Shown here: one piece after another, positions 34,493-47,826 of the stretch | Layout: every line of letters starts with the position of its first letter | How positions within the stretch are numbered: the stretch's first letter is position 1 | Assembly (NCBI RefSeq): GCF_009730915.1 | Contig: NC_052489.1 | Coordinates: 1,488,001-1,552,000 of the forward strand | Origin: Dioscorea cayenensis subsp. rotundata | Lineage: Eukaryota > Streptophyta > Magnoliopsida > Dioscoreales > Dioscoreaceae | Direction: 5' to 3' | Length of the DNA: 64,000 bases | Notes under the pieces: generated by a model | Told to the model about the DNA's origin: nothing | The model's input: the letters and a program-made list of their open reading frames with translations, nothing else | Database searches by the model: none | Position numbers and translations under genes: made by a program

Positions 34493-36654
34493 TTAGTTTA
34501 ACTTTGTTTTCTTATTATACAGTAATTCTCTACCAAGTGGTTCTGATTTCCAAGAAATAATAGTATATCTGCTATGCTATCGACCATTAATCATTTGCTC
34601 TTTGCATGACTTGGTAGAGAATATCCTTCATCTACTCAATGATTTCAGCTTTTGTTTCAATAGTCATCTGTTCACATGTAATTGCATAGGATGCTCTTCG
34701 CTACTCAATTGTGCTAATTTCTTGCTTCAGTATCAGACAATGATGTCTGAGCTTTATTTCTTGGGTCTATCTCCAAAGTCTTTACCTTTATTCTTTGTAT
34801 TCATGGCCCATCGACTACTTTCTTCTGCTTGGCCTACACCATTGATGATGCAAACAAAGCTCTCCTCCTTTGTTCTCAATGTTTCTAACTATTTGTTTGT
34901 GGCAAAGTTCAAGGAGCAGCAAGGTACAGGGGGTCCACTAGTCTTGATAGCAAAAGAAGGACAGGAATTGCCAGGTGCATCTCATTTCTATTTGTGATAC
35001 GTGCATAAGTTTCTTTGGTGCACATGCTATATGGAATGCTTACACCGCGAAAAAACAGCACTCTACTTGTCTTCTTTTCATGCGTCTTTTGTTTTGTCCT
35101 TCCTTGGGCCACACGGTTTGAGACAAGAATTTGTTGTCCTACCATTAGTCTTTTGTGCATTAGTCTTTCACTAGTAACCTCTATTTCCCTGCTGCTTATA
35201 ATTAAAACTGCAATTGGGCTATGGATTCTATTTACTATTTAGTGATGTGCTTGTGTCTAACATTACTGTACGAAATCATCTATGCTATCTGGATGTCGGT
35301 GTGTATTGTTTGATGGATTTTTTGGTACGTTATAAGTATCAGTCAGGTAACTTTCACATCGAATGCTTTCAATGATCAATAGATTGTGACAAAAGCTTTT
35401 CCTTTTATTTGACCTGCGTGGTATCTTGCGTGACACTTAATGAAAAACCAAAAGCTTACAGTGAAGTCGATTCTGTTGGTCTCTCGGTCCTGCATTTCTC
35501 ACACAAATCAGCTTAGTGTGCAACACAAACAGTTTACTGCTTTTTCCATGAGATTGGAATGGTGAACGGTGTCCCTTGTGCTTCGTCAATCTTATTATAT
35601 TTCTACTTTGACTGTTTTTTGTAATTTTTGTTCGTGTAATCTAAGGCAATGTGATTTGGATGAGTATGAGGCTTTATTATTATTATATATTTTTTATTTT
35701 TATTTTTATTTTTTTGGGTATCAAATGTCAAGAGCAAGTGACAATAATGGAGACTTTTGCGCTTGTTACAAGTTGAATGTTTTTCCTGGGGTAACTATGA
35801 TTATATCAAAAAGATGATTCAGTGTTATGCCAATTGTCCTTTGCTCAAATTGTGTGTTGGAGCCTTGTAATAAGTTCATTGTCAATTCTAAAACCTCAGC
35901 TATTTTCATGTCTGCATTTTATCAGAGTTCGAGTCAGGATCATCAAATGCGATTTCCTCGTTGGTTGTTCACTATTACTGACGCAGTTAATAATTCTCTG
36001 TTTCTGAAGATGATAGACAGTACTGCAGGCCAAAGCAAAGGCAGAGCTCCTTTGGAAGCCCCACCCACCCATGGCTTTTGTTGTTGACGTGCAATTGTCC
36101 TGCCCAACTGGTAACTTCAGCTTCACCAGTGCAGTGATGCTTCAGGTAAGTCCCTTTGTCTGTCTTTGCTGCTGCATTATTATTCATTGAAATTGCTACT
36201 AAACGCTTATCGTATTCCATTTGTCATTGCTGAAAATTGCTGCTTTGTTGTTCGTGTGACTCAGTCATTATTCTTCAGGCTCTGCTCTCTTTATATATAT
36301 TTTTTTTCTTGGATTGTCGAGTTGTCGGCACACCCTCCCTCCATTTTCTCACTTCTTCTGCATTGAATGGTATTGCATATTCTTAGTTCTGGGCCAGCAA
36401 TTATGCAGGCCAAGTAGGGGGTCCACCCAAGTAGTATTCTCGAGGCTCTGCCCAGACATCCCTGGTGCATGCGTGTTTGTTTGTGTTTGTTGGCTTCCAT
36501 AGGAATTTCGAAGCCAAGAGATTCACTAGTCAGCACTAACCAGCTTTTGAATAATATCTCTTTCAGGCCCTCTCTCATGGGGTATATTTCATTATCCAGT
36601 CTTGAACATCTGCCACTTCTTTTATCATTGATTTTCAGGCCACTTTGGTTTCTC

Positions 36655-36686
36655 TCTTCTTCTTCTTCTTCTTCTTCTTCTTCTTC
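36655..36686. repeat. (CTT)n microsatellite
   Basis: About ten uninterrupted CTT/TTC triplets in non-coding DNA. Confidence 0.9.
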
Positions 36687-37060
36687 CTCATTTGATTCAC
36701 TCGTTTCTTTTGTTCTCTGCTCATTCTTTTCATTATTGTCTCAAAAACTATGTCTCCATGTTGATTAATGAATTTTGTTATTTCTCATCATCCATAAAAA
36801 GAAGACAAATTCTTTAGATGTATCATGTATCTATCTTTATTTATATTTGTCTAATAGTTCATTGCTCTTGCATAACACTGTGCTGCTTGTTAGACTTATC
36901 ATGAGCGTTTCTATTCAAGAACTCTTAGCCACTGGACCCCACATCTGATCACCTTTCCCTCTATAGATATATTTACATATATTTATATATTGAGAGGATA
37001 AAAAGAGAGATTCTACCCTTCTGAGGTCTATCTCTTCATTCAGGAAAAGGCCAGCAAAGA

Positions 37061-37260
37061 GCCATGGTGTTTGTTAAACGTCACAGGCTATGTGAGGCAG
37101 GGTAATAGCCTTAACTAGAGTGTCGTGAAAGTCCAAAAACCTCTCTCTGGACCCTAACCCTAACTCTGACCAAAGTAGGAAGAACCTTATCAGCTCTGAT
37201 TTATTATTTACCCTGCCTCATTGTCACGGCCTTCCTGCTGGCACCCATGATGACAATCCA
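37061..37260. repeat. Imperfect inverted repeat, possible foldback transcript
   Basis: The 13-mer TGAGGCAGGGTAA at 37092-37104 has its exact reverse complement TTACCCTGCCTCA at 37208-37220. A lower-stem match (CATGG and CCATG) sits at similar distance outside on both sides. The loop is about 100 bases. Known conserved plant miRNA sequences were not recognised in either arm. Confidence 0.4.
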
Positions 37261-39276
37261 TCATAGTAGCACCATTTCTTATTCTTAGATAAACTCAAAT
37301 AAATATAAATCATCCATTTAACAACAATTGTCTGAAAAACGTGGGGATGATCACAAAGATCATCATCATTTGATGAGACTGCATGAAGCATACAAACAAA
37401 ACTTCTCCAAGAACAAAGATGACTAACAAGCTAAGCTTCCTCTTTTGCTTCTGTCTGTTTCAAGTTTCAACTTTACTGGGAACCAGGAAAAATAAGAAAG
37501 AGGAAAAGAAAGGTTGGGAGTAGTAGGTTCTGTCCATCCATAAGATTTGATAGAAATGGGCTGGTTTTCTCCCATCTCTTTACTCTGTTCCCTGGCTGAC
37601 ACCATTTAAATCTGTGTCTAAATGGTGGTTGGTCACCCCCACACGCAAGGGCAGGGAAGTGAAGGGGTGGGGGAGGACGAGGTCTTTCATGTCTCTCAGC
37701 TCTGTGAACTCTGTGTGTGTGTGCGTGTGTGCGTTGTTGTTCATAAATCCTCTGACACTGATGGATTGGACACACGTTCAGATTTCATCTCTTAACCCAT
37801 TCTTGTAGGACACCCTCACATACACAGCCCTTCTGGCAATAGAAGACTAATAAAAGTTGTTCACAAGTTCATCATCTTCTTGGTACATCTGTGTTGGATT
37901 GCGTTCTCTTGTATTGTACTCTCTTTCTTTACACACACACACACTCTCTCTCTCTCTCTCTGTGTCTGTGTGTGTGTGTTCTATGAATGATATATATTAT
38001 ATATTATCTTTAGTAGTTCAGTTGGCAAGTCAAAAACATAGTTAATTTCAGATCAACATGTGCTATTCTCTTGCAAGTTGGTGAATAGGGCCCTCATATC
38101 CCACTTTGAGAGATTAGCCCTGTCTTTTATTGGGGAGGGCTAAGATTCCATATATGGGCAAGGTAGGTCTATAGGAGTTAGGAAGGAGAGAGTTTTGATT
38201 AGTATCCCATCCACACTCTATTCCTCTGTTTTGATGGTGCAATACCACCCATACCTTGCATGTAATTCCAAGAGAATAGTCCAACAAAATCTTTTGAAGT
38301 AGACCCCAGTTCATATATGGTGGGGGCCATATCCCTAAACACCAATCATGTCTTTCACCATTAAGCCTACATTAATAGTCAACTAGACCAATTTTTCCCC
38401 ATTCTGTTCTTCTAATCACAAGGAAAAACACTAGAACAGAGAAAAAGACCTTAATGGTTTTGGCCAAACAGTAAGATTGTGTGATGAGAGCAATCTTGGC
38501 TATTTGTTTCATGTCATCACAAGGCTTCCCACTCTTCCTTTCTTAGGGTGGTCTGTAACTATGGGGACCAAAATAGCCCTTGTCCTGTGTCTCCAAGGAA
38601 ATAGCAATATTAGTGGTAGCTTGTATTTTGTGAGAGGTGGGGGACCTTGTCCTCTCCTCCTCCACTCCCCCTCCATCCCCCATTACATCATAACTAATCC
38701 ATGCCATGCCAACTTTGGAGTTCTCTCTTCCATATCCATGGCTTTTTAACAACAACCACTTCTAGAATTCTTTGGGAAGTCTCAAGGCTCTATTGAAGGG
38801 GAACATCACACACTAGAGCACACACACAACCCTGCTGATGGACATGGATAGGGACTTTGACAGCTCCACTACACCCTTAGATCACAGAGACCTCCCAACA
38901 ACCTTCAACTTTGCTTTTGATGATAAAGAACAAGTCTAAACTAACTCACTACCCTCCCCACTCCTTGTGCTTGGTGTACCCATTGAACACTCAATTGTAA
39001 TGAGTTATGGCCTGGGGAACGCCATCCAATCAAAGAAATGTTTTAGTTATTCTCCATGATCTTGACTAATAGCTGCTGCAATGGGACACTTGCCAAAGTG
39101 TATTCAGGATCCTCATCTGACCACTGGAAAAGATTGTTTCAGCACTGTGTATATATATACACAGACCCTGCATAACTGGATGAGTAACAGTCCTCAGTGT
39201 AGTGGTAGTATTTACCCCTCTTATTATTCAATACTTTATATATATATATATATTATGTTACTTGCCTGTCATCATC

Positions 39277-39308
<32 letters not shown>

Positions 39309-40937
39309 GTGTTTCCAAATTCAAACATATATGCAGCAATTTTTACAGTGGGACAGGCATGCCCATGTCCATGTGAATCCATCATCCTCCATAAATTTCA
39401 ACTGGGCCTACTACATTAATGAACTACAACACAAGATGGAATGCAGCTTTCAAGAAAGCATAAACCTCCTTACTGTTTGTTACCATCTAGCTAGAATCAT
39501 TTTGGTTTCGCTCTCCTGGCTTTTAGATATTAATGCTATATTCTCATGAACAAATGAGATGATTACAATGGCTTTCATATCTAACTTGTCAGCTTATCAG
39601 ATTTCTGATCACTAGTATCCATTCCAATACAGGCAACATTTATCAGTCATGATTTTATAGTTTAGTTTAAATGAATACCTACACTCTTTCATTTGCTTCT
39701 AACTTTTTTGCAAGAGAGGTCCACACAAAACCTTCCAAACTGTCAACTTCACGTTCTATTTATGCATGCTAACAAGTATATATAATATATATATATATAT
39801 ATTTTCATTTTCAAACACATGGACTAAGAACAGCCATTGTTAGGCTAGAACTTGAAAGAATGACATGCTTAAAAAGAAGCAAGTGGGGGCCATAACCTAC
39901 ACAGACAGTTGAAGCAGATGAAGTCTGATTAGCTGCGCATCATTTAATGGTTGGTTCAGTAAGGTTGTTGACATGTTGTTCTCCATCATTGTTTCCTTTT
40001 TAACCTTCTCAAAGACTCGGTTATCTTCTTCTTTCTTCTTCTTCTCTTACTGTGCTCAGTGGTGATGGTAGGGGAGAAGTTGTAGTAGTACCTTCCCTGT
40101 GCCACTAAGGACGCCTCTCATTGAAAGCAAAAGCTCTGCAACTGGGGATATCACTAATGGTGCTGAAGAAAGAAGCCATGGCTAGCAGCTGAGTTTTTCA
40201 GGAAATGGGACACACAAACACTGGTTTCCTCTTATGGAAAACATCTTATTTTCATTATTTTAATTAAATAATAACAAGTTAATTAAGTTTGTTTATGATA
40301 TAATGTAATAATGCAAATCAATGGTGGCCATATATTATGGGTTGTGTTTCTAGCTACTAGTCAAGAGAAGTATATATATATATATATAGTTCATGTCATT
40401 CTTCTCGTTATGACTTGCCTTTCACTGTTGGGTCTATTTCAGGTGGTTAACTGAATCCCAAGTTAACCCACTTCACAAGTTAAACAACTCTACAGACATG
40501 GAACCAGGCACTTCACCTAAAGAAACCCTAGTAGTTGGTGATGTTTATTAATTTATTTACTCTAGTCTGTCATGGCTCTCTATTAAGCTGCCCTTTGAAA
40601 AGAAAGCTACTAATGTTGTAGGCCTTTGTAGGGTCTCATACAGGTCTACTACCAGACAGAACAGTAGAGTTTTCTTTTGTCAAGGGAGAGAGAGACAACC
40701 ATGCATCAATTAAAAGAGATAGAAAGAGAAAGAGAGAAGATGTGTATATATGTATATTGAGTATTCCTTACAGCTCACTCGTGTGAGTAAAGACATGCAC
40801 ACGTGTGGACTTGAGTTTTGGGGTCTAGTTAAAGAAGTGGTAGGGAAGCTGAGTGTTGAGGGACCATGAACACACTTCACTACTGCTATTTGCTCTTCCT
40901 CTTCCTCCTGCTTTCCTAGTACTAAATCTCTCACAAG

Positions 40938-42109
40938 ATGGCTTTGCAACAGTGCAATGACATGCATGGTGGTTTTATGAGTTGCTGTTACTCATCTTCA
41001 TCTTTGTCCAATGGAGTATTTGCTGAGATGTGCTCTCTCTCCATCAACCTTGAATCAAGCACTACTGAATTAGTAGTTAAAGATGGCAACAAGAACATTA
41101 ATCATGGGGAAGAGTACTGCAGAGATGGAGACACCACCACCACCACCAATGAAGGTTCTCAGGTTAGTGATTGTGGTCAGTCCAAGCTCTGTGTTAGAGG
41201 CCATTGGAGACCTGCAGAGGACTCCAAGCTCAGAGAGCTGGTCTCCCTTTATGGCCCTCAGAACTGGAATCTCATTGCTGAGAAACTTGAAGGCAGATCA
41301 GGTTTACTTTTAAAACTCTCAAACTGCTTTATTTATTTTATTATTGATCATAATAATTTTGATATGGTTTGAAGGGAAGAGCTGCAGACTTAGATGGTTC
41401 AACCAACTGGATCCGAGGATAAACAGGAAAGCATTCAGTGAAGAAGAAGAGGAGAAGCTAATGGCAGCTCACAGGTTGTATGGGAATAAATGGGCTATGA
41501 TTGCAAGGCTTTTCCCTGGGAGAACTGACAATGCAGTGAAGAACCATTGGCATGTGATCATGGCCAGGAAGTATAGAGAACAGTCCACTGCTTACAGGAG
41601 GAGGAAGCTCAACAGGACCTTAATGGAAGAAGCTACTACACCACCTTCTCACTTTACTCATCCCTTCTCTTTCCCTCCTCCTCCTCCCATTGATGCATCT
41701 CCTTGCAACTTCTCTTCAGATCAAGCTCAAGCTCCTTTTGATTTCCTCTCTGTCTCTTCTGGTACTGTACTGTTCTCTACTACATTATCCATATACTAGG
41801 GTTTCTGTGCTTTGTCTGGTTTGAAGCCACAAGTTAATATGATTTGCAGGTTCTAATGAAAATAATAATAAGAATAAGAGTACTCAAGAGAAGCCAAGCT
41901 TTTACAAGGATGAACCATTGATAGGTTTTTCCCCTCACTCTCCTTTCATGCTTGCAATGCAACAGTCAAGCTATCCACACTATTATTCAGACTCCATTGC
42001 AGCAGCAGCAGCAGCTCAAGGTTCTTCAACTAGTGCTGATCATTCATCATCTTGTGAAGGGAATATGTCACCACATTTCATAGATTTTCTTGGAGTAGGT
42101 GCCACCTGA
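40938..42109 (+). CDS. R2R3-MYB transcription factor, subgroup 21 (MYB52/54/56/105/117-like)
   Basis: Three exons: 40938-41301, 41375-41761 and 41850-42109, 336 residues, intact. The DNA-binding region has an R2 repeat at about residues 86-135 (tryptophans 90, 110, 129; [12 protein letters not shown]) and an R3 repeat. In R3 the first tryptophan is replaced by Phe142, as is normal, and the others are W161 and W180 ([20 protein letters not shown]). [15 protein letters not shown] and YRRRKL after R3 are typical of subgroup 21. Members of that group control secondary wall deposition (MYB52/54), organ boundaries (MYB105/117, LOF) or seed size (MYB56). The exact orthologue is not certain. The C-terminus has a poly-Ala run encoded by CAG repeats and ends [11 protein letters not shown]. 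The intron position inside R2 (after RS|GKSC) is the common one for R2R3-MYBs. Confidence 0.93.
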
Positions 42110-43659
42110 ATCAAAGTGAACATCCAAGAAGAAGTCTTAATTATAATTAATTTGCTGAACTTTAGCTATCTGTTATTCACTCTCTTCTTCTTCTTCTTCT
42201 TCTTCTTCTTTTGTAACTTGTCAACTTAACTTTGTTGGAACCAGAAACCTTCAAAGTTGGAAAATAAAAGATTCTAGAGTTAGTTAACTAGTTTAGCTAC
42301 TCACTTAGCTCCTCTTTCTTTCCTATCTTTGCTCTTATTTTAGCTGACAAAAACTTACTAAAGCATAGTGGCATTATGTATTTAGTTATTTCTTGTCATG
42401 TTTCTATTTCTGCATTGGATCCATTACTACTATTTCCATTTTGTTCATCCACCCTTTAATAACTTTGCCTTGTGTTTTCTTGCATGCATTGGATGTAACT
42501 CCTACTCATTCTTATTTTTTTTCATTTCTTAACTATAAAACATTCCTCTTCCTAGAGTATACACTATACATATAGGTCTTGGGAACATCTTTGTCTAAAT
42601 TGAATTCTAGTCTATGCTTTCATAACTACATATATTTTACACTATGTTGTATTACCATCCACCATATATATATATATATATATATACTGATATATAGATA
42701 TCATGAAATGTTCTCAATTTCATGAAAACAAATATTCTCTCTCATGGTTATGGAAACAATATAATAGGACATGCATTTAATAACAAAGGAGTGACAAGAA
42801 GGAAATCATGGCAGGAACTCATGCTTGCTCCTTCATAAGTAGGGCCATGGAAGACCTGCAAGCTTATTTATTCCATCCAAAACCATGGCATGCTGACAAG
42901 AATTATAATAATCCTTGGTGTATATACTACACTGATCTGTGCATAAATATTCACATACACATATGAAGAAAATCTGTGATCCATATTGAGTATTATGATT
43001 TCGACAATTAATTGAAGCCGGGTATTAATTTGTATAACCTGTTTTCGACTTAAAATTAAGTCGGGGATTTCGACTTGTTTGAGTGAAATAAGCTTATGAA
43101 ATTGGGACATCCAACCCCAAGAAAGATCACTTTACTGCTTCCTCGCTTCCTGACTCTCTAACATTCAGGCATGACTTTTGCTTTTGAGTCTTATTATGCA
43201 GCAAAAAGTATAATACTACTTATGATATGTATGATATCAAATTAAACAATGGATGATGAGCAACACTGCCATCTCTGATCATTTTCACACAATCTCCAAC
43301 AATAAATTGCCATTCTCAATTGTAACTTATACATCAGCTAGCAGAGGAAAAGTTCTGAGATTCTGATAAATGTGCCAAATGTTTATTTTGAAATAAACAA
43401 TACATGCACTTATAGATAACCGTTCCATGATCATAAATACAATTGTTGAAGTACATGCAAATGACACCTCATCTGGTCGGAAATCTTGACATGGTTTCTT
43501 TAACCACCTGAAATGTATTGAATAAAAAATAACTGAGTCAAATCATAATGTTTGATAAACCAACCAGAAAGATGTGTGAGAGATCAGAAAATTCAATGTA
43601 GAAAACAACTAGCATGCAGCATGAGCAAAAGATTTCACACATTTTGAATAAAGTGGATA
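42110..43659. other. MYB 3'UTR and spacer
   Basis: MYB 3'UTR followed by AT-rich DNA with a CTT microsatellite at about 42183-42211 and a TA tract at about 42665-42686. No gene is seen. Confidence 0.5.
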
Positions 43660-44165
43660 AACCACTAATTTATTAAAAAAAGAAGAGAATGTCTGATGAA
43701 AAGGTCGCGAACAAGAAAAGTCTAAAATAAAAATAACAAACTGAAAATCTTCACCGGGGATGAGGGAAAAGCAGATGAGCAAAAATCAAGGCAGGAAGAA
43801 AGATAAAAATGAGACAAGTTTGGGGACAGCGAAGTCAACCATCTGGAGACACAGCGCCCGCCCAGTAATAAGGTTAGGGAGGACTACTCACGATCGCTGA
43901 TGTCATGACCGAATCGCCGATGAAATCGGTGGGTCTAGTGCCCGGGGAAGTTGAGAGAGCGCTTGATTCTCGAGTGGCCTCCGTGGTATCCTCGATGAAG
44001 GTTCTCAAATCTGTGAAAGCCAGAGAAAGCTTGAAAGCATATGTAGGAAAATTGAAATAATAGGTAGGCAAGTAAGGTTAAAAATGCGATTGTTTCGTTC
44101 AAGCCAAATATTCCAGATTATGGCTCTAGAACAGAGGTCCCCCACATTTGGAACTCAAATGACTT
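43660..44165 (-). mobile_element. Truncated LINE (plant L1-type) 3' fragment, minus strand
   Basis: The minus strand reads LCSRAIIWNIWLERNNRIFN from about 44145, the tail of the zf-RVT region of plant L1 elements. Degraded coding and 3'UTR sequence follow. Its 3' end (AATTAGTGGTTTATCCACTT) resembles the end of the plus-strand copy at 12.6-13.5 kb. It is heavily 5'-truncated and carries multiple stops, so it is an inactive relic. Confidence 0.7.
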
Positions 44166-47100
44166 AAATAATTTGCGTAAGATGAGTTTTAGTTCTATGA
44201 AATGTGCCAATTCTGAGTATCAATTATCAAATAAGAGAATCTGATCTCATAGATAATTAATGTTGTTGTGACAATCATTGTTAATTAATGGGCTATTTAA
44301 TTAGTTCTTACTTAATTATAACTAGTAGGATATATATATATTGATTGAGTAAAATGACAAAAAATCCTAGAAATTGAAGAAGAAGCATATTGAACAGCTC
44401 TTTGGACCAAAGTATCATAGAAACCATCAAAAGTAAAAGAACTCTATTCCTTTTGGAAGTAGAATTCTATTCAAACAGAATCAAAGTGCAACAAGCCAAG
44501 AACAAAGAAACAACAAAACATCAGCATAAAGTTCTTTTCTTATTGATATGAGAGAAAAACATACATATAGATATATACGGAACAATTTCTCTTCTTTTTT
44601 TTGAAATGGAAGTTACAAATAAAAGCTTTTGACATCAGCTTCTATCAATCAGAGACCAACTTTAACTGTGGTCCAACTGCTGCGTGGCAATACACACACA
44701 AAATCAGACAGGTTATCCAAGTTAACATTAGGATGCTTTTCATGTCAAATAGAAATTCAGAAGACAACATTGCCATAAATTACTGAAAATTATTGTGAAG
44801 CATTGAGAAGATATATTTTTACATCAATTGTATGGTTTGCAATAATAACCTGTCTGTCCTATCTATTAATAAAGCCACTGCTGTGACATCTTTAGCATGA
44901 ACTTTCAGAAAAGGAAAAACATCAACAACACAAGAACAAGCTAGCAAAGAGACATGTTTCTGGTTATAAAAAGAATCTTATGAAATCAATTTAAAGTTAC
45001 AGCAATCAACATGTAATCTAAAATCACAGTTAGAAACTTTGTCAAGTTAGACACATATAGGTATTCTTTTTTATACTAGTGGGTAAACAATGGGGTCATG
45101 TTAAGAAAGAGTATAACAGGAAAAAAGAGGTTACAAGGAATGATTTCCAAAGTACATTACAATCAGTTGCTAAATAATAAGCAACTGCCATTCATCTTGA
45201 AAAGACTAATTAACTTACACTGTTTTGCAGTAACTGAACTTGCTTCAAAGTTTCAGAATTAATTAGATGATATAATTAAGTGGTCTGCTCAAGAAAGCAA
45301 AGGGTTTTATCAAATCATTAAAGCATTAGCATTGTCAAATTCAGAGATATATATCTCATGATCTGTCAAACCATTCAATTGTTTTTCTTAAAACATATTA
45401 AAATTCTACAAGGTCTTTTTTTTAAAGATCAAGGTGAGCTTTATTCAACTTTATATTCACAAAGATCATCTTCTTATCAGATAAAGTGACAAAATTGTCC
45501 CAACTGAATACATGACATATAGTTCATGTTATTTGTTTCGATTTGCTGCTTAATCTAAAAAGCAGCACATTAGCCAGACTAACAAACCATAACCACATTC
45601 AATTATGATCTAGCAGAAGAGTCAATCCTTACCACCACACCACACAGTGGACAACGCGGACTCTCCTGCAGCTTCGCATTTCTCTTGATTTCCAATTTCT
45701 TCCTCACTTTGTAGTTTTGGAGTGTTTTATCCCAAGTGATTAACTACGCAATTTTCATATTGATGTTTGTTATTTTAGTTTTCATAGATTCATTTGTGTT
45801 GGTTTCGTTTTTTTATTTATTTATATTTATCCTTTTGTATCATTTTATTTTTAATAAATCAGTAGTTAACTCATTTTTTTTAAAATTTTTTTGATATAAT
45901 CTATACATACTATTAAATTAGATGTATAATTTATTTCGAAAGCGTTTCAAAAAACAATTTTAATTTTTTAATAATATTTAAGTTTTTATTTATATTACTT
46001 ATAATATTAATAATTAAAAAACATTAATTACACCTAATTATTTATGTAATAAATGCCTATAAGACTTTTGAAATCCAAAATATAAAATAATTTCCATGGT
46101 AAGAATTGTTTAATTGTATTATTTTATATATGATATTGTATCAAAACTCCTCACAAAATTTTAAAATCTCCGATGCGAAGCCGGAGAAATTACCTAATAG
46201 TAATAATAATTATTGCATAAAGGATACCATCAAACTGTAAAATTTACATTTGATTCATCAAATTAGTCACAAAGTAGTACTCATTTGTCAGTAATCCTAC
46301 ATGAAAGCATGCAGCCATTGCCACATTGGGTTCTTGAAAACATCTAGATTAATCTTTTGACCAACAAACAATAACCACATTCAAGTTTGATCTATAAGAA
46401 CCCTAATTTCTGGTCATTTTAAAATATTTTACATCTAATTCTTAAAATTCAGCCACATTTACTCAATTCCTGGTGCAAACAAACATTGAATTGTTGAACA
46501 TGAAGATTGAGTTTTGATAATGTACTTGAACAAATACATAAAGACAAAGTTCATCAATTTTGAAACTAACAAATTAACTAACAAACAAACCCCAAAAAAA
46601 AAAAAAATTCAAATTCAAATAGCAAATCAAAGGATATAAACGAAAAATTATTGAAATAATGGAAAAGAATTGGAACATGATTCAAGTGATAATTAAAAAG
46701 GAGAGACAAGAAGAATTCTGAACCGTAGTTAAAGTTTCTACTGGACTGAACCACTCCGTGCAGAGGTTCTCAACCAATCAACACTAAACTCAAACCCGAT
46801 AACCCGTTTAGAATCTCGCTAGATAGAGAATCTCTAGTTATTGATTTGTAATCCAAAGCCCATCTTAGAAAATTAGTTAGATTCTGTCATAGATACTCAA
46901 ATCTATTGTTTTTTGTTTGTTTTTTTAATAATTTTTTTATTGAAGTGTGGAGCTCTTTGAAAATAATTAGTTTTTCAAAAAAAAATGTTTTTTACTGCTA
47001 ACCATCTATTTTTACCATAATTCAGTACAGAAGTTTTGTCCAGTTTAAAACTTTAATATTAAAACTTATATAACTTGTTTATTTAAGATGACCTAATTAA

Positions 47101-47826
47101 TAAAGATATATATATATATATATATATTGACAAAAACTGATAGACTATAATTTTGGTTTTGATAAAAAAACAATTTTGTTGAAAAAAAGGAGTGTAGGAG
47201 ACACGGAAAAGCAAGACAGGAATAAACATATATATATATATATATATATAACTTGCAGGTAATTATTTCAAGTGGTAATTAGATATTTTTATATTATATA
47301 AGCGATGAAAATGAAAGTAAAATACAATATGAAAAAGAGCATTCAATAATGATCATGACATGAATGAAGGGTCATTTGTCTATAGTCGTTTTTGGACAAA
47401 AAAAAATTATAATTATTTTCCACTGAATATATTTATTAGAGATTACAAAATATTTTTAATAATAAAATTATTTATTTATTTTTTTAAAATATATTGTAAA
47501 CAATTATTATTCATGTTAAATTTTTATGTGCCAATAAACAAAAAAAAGAAATCTCATCCACATCCAACACAAACGTTGAGGTCCTCTCCCCTGCTTTCTT
47601 GATTGCAGTATAATTCAATTTTACTTTCAATCACAACATGATTTATCAATTTTATAATTGAATATGTGGCTCACTTCTTAATAAACATATATGTCTATAC
47701 AACTGATCTCCGTTGGTCAATAGAGTATAAATCAAATTACACGTCCAAATGAATTCCACTCATCTTGATGGAAAAAAAAAACATGGACTAAAAAAGAGAT
47801 AAGGTGACTTTGAACAAATTAATCAT
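44166..47826. other. AT-rich spacer
   Basis: About 3.7 kb with no supported gene. It holds TA tracts at about 47106-47127 and 47229-47251 and A/T-rich low-complexity DNA. The last 200 bases probably include the 3'UTR of the CML gene. Confidence 0.5.

Larger units (their letters stand above)
30656..40937. other. About 10 kb without a recognisable protein gene
   Basis: This contains the mTERF 3'UTR at the left and the MYB promoter at the right. Between them are AT-rich DNA, (TA)n tracts (about 34471-34490, 39236-39252, 39783-39800, 40372-40388), CTT and CT microsatellites, and an inverted repeat near 37.1-37.2 kb. One exon-like segment, from ATG 36072 (MAFVVDVQLSCPTGNFSFTS) to a good donor CAG|GTAAGT at about 36145, could belong to a non-coding or lineage-specific transcript. 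I recognise no family in any frame. Confidence 0.45.

Noticed and set aside
36291-36578. Minus-strand 95-codon frame at 36.3-36.6 kb
   Set aside because: No recognisable domain, and part of it is encoded by a low-complexity T-rich stretch.
37061-37260. A known conserved miRNA precursor (miR156, 159/319, 160, 164, 166, 167, 171, 172, 390-399)
   Set aside because: None of these mature sequences, as remembered, appears in either arm.
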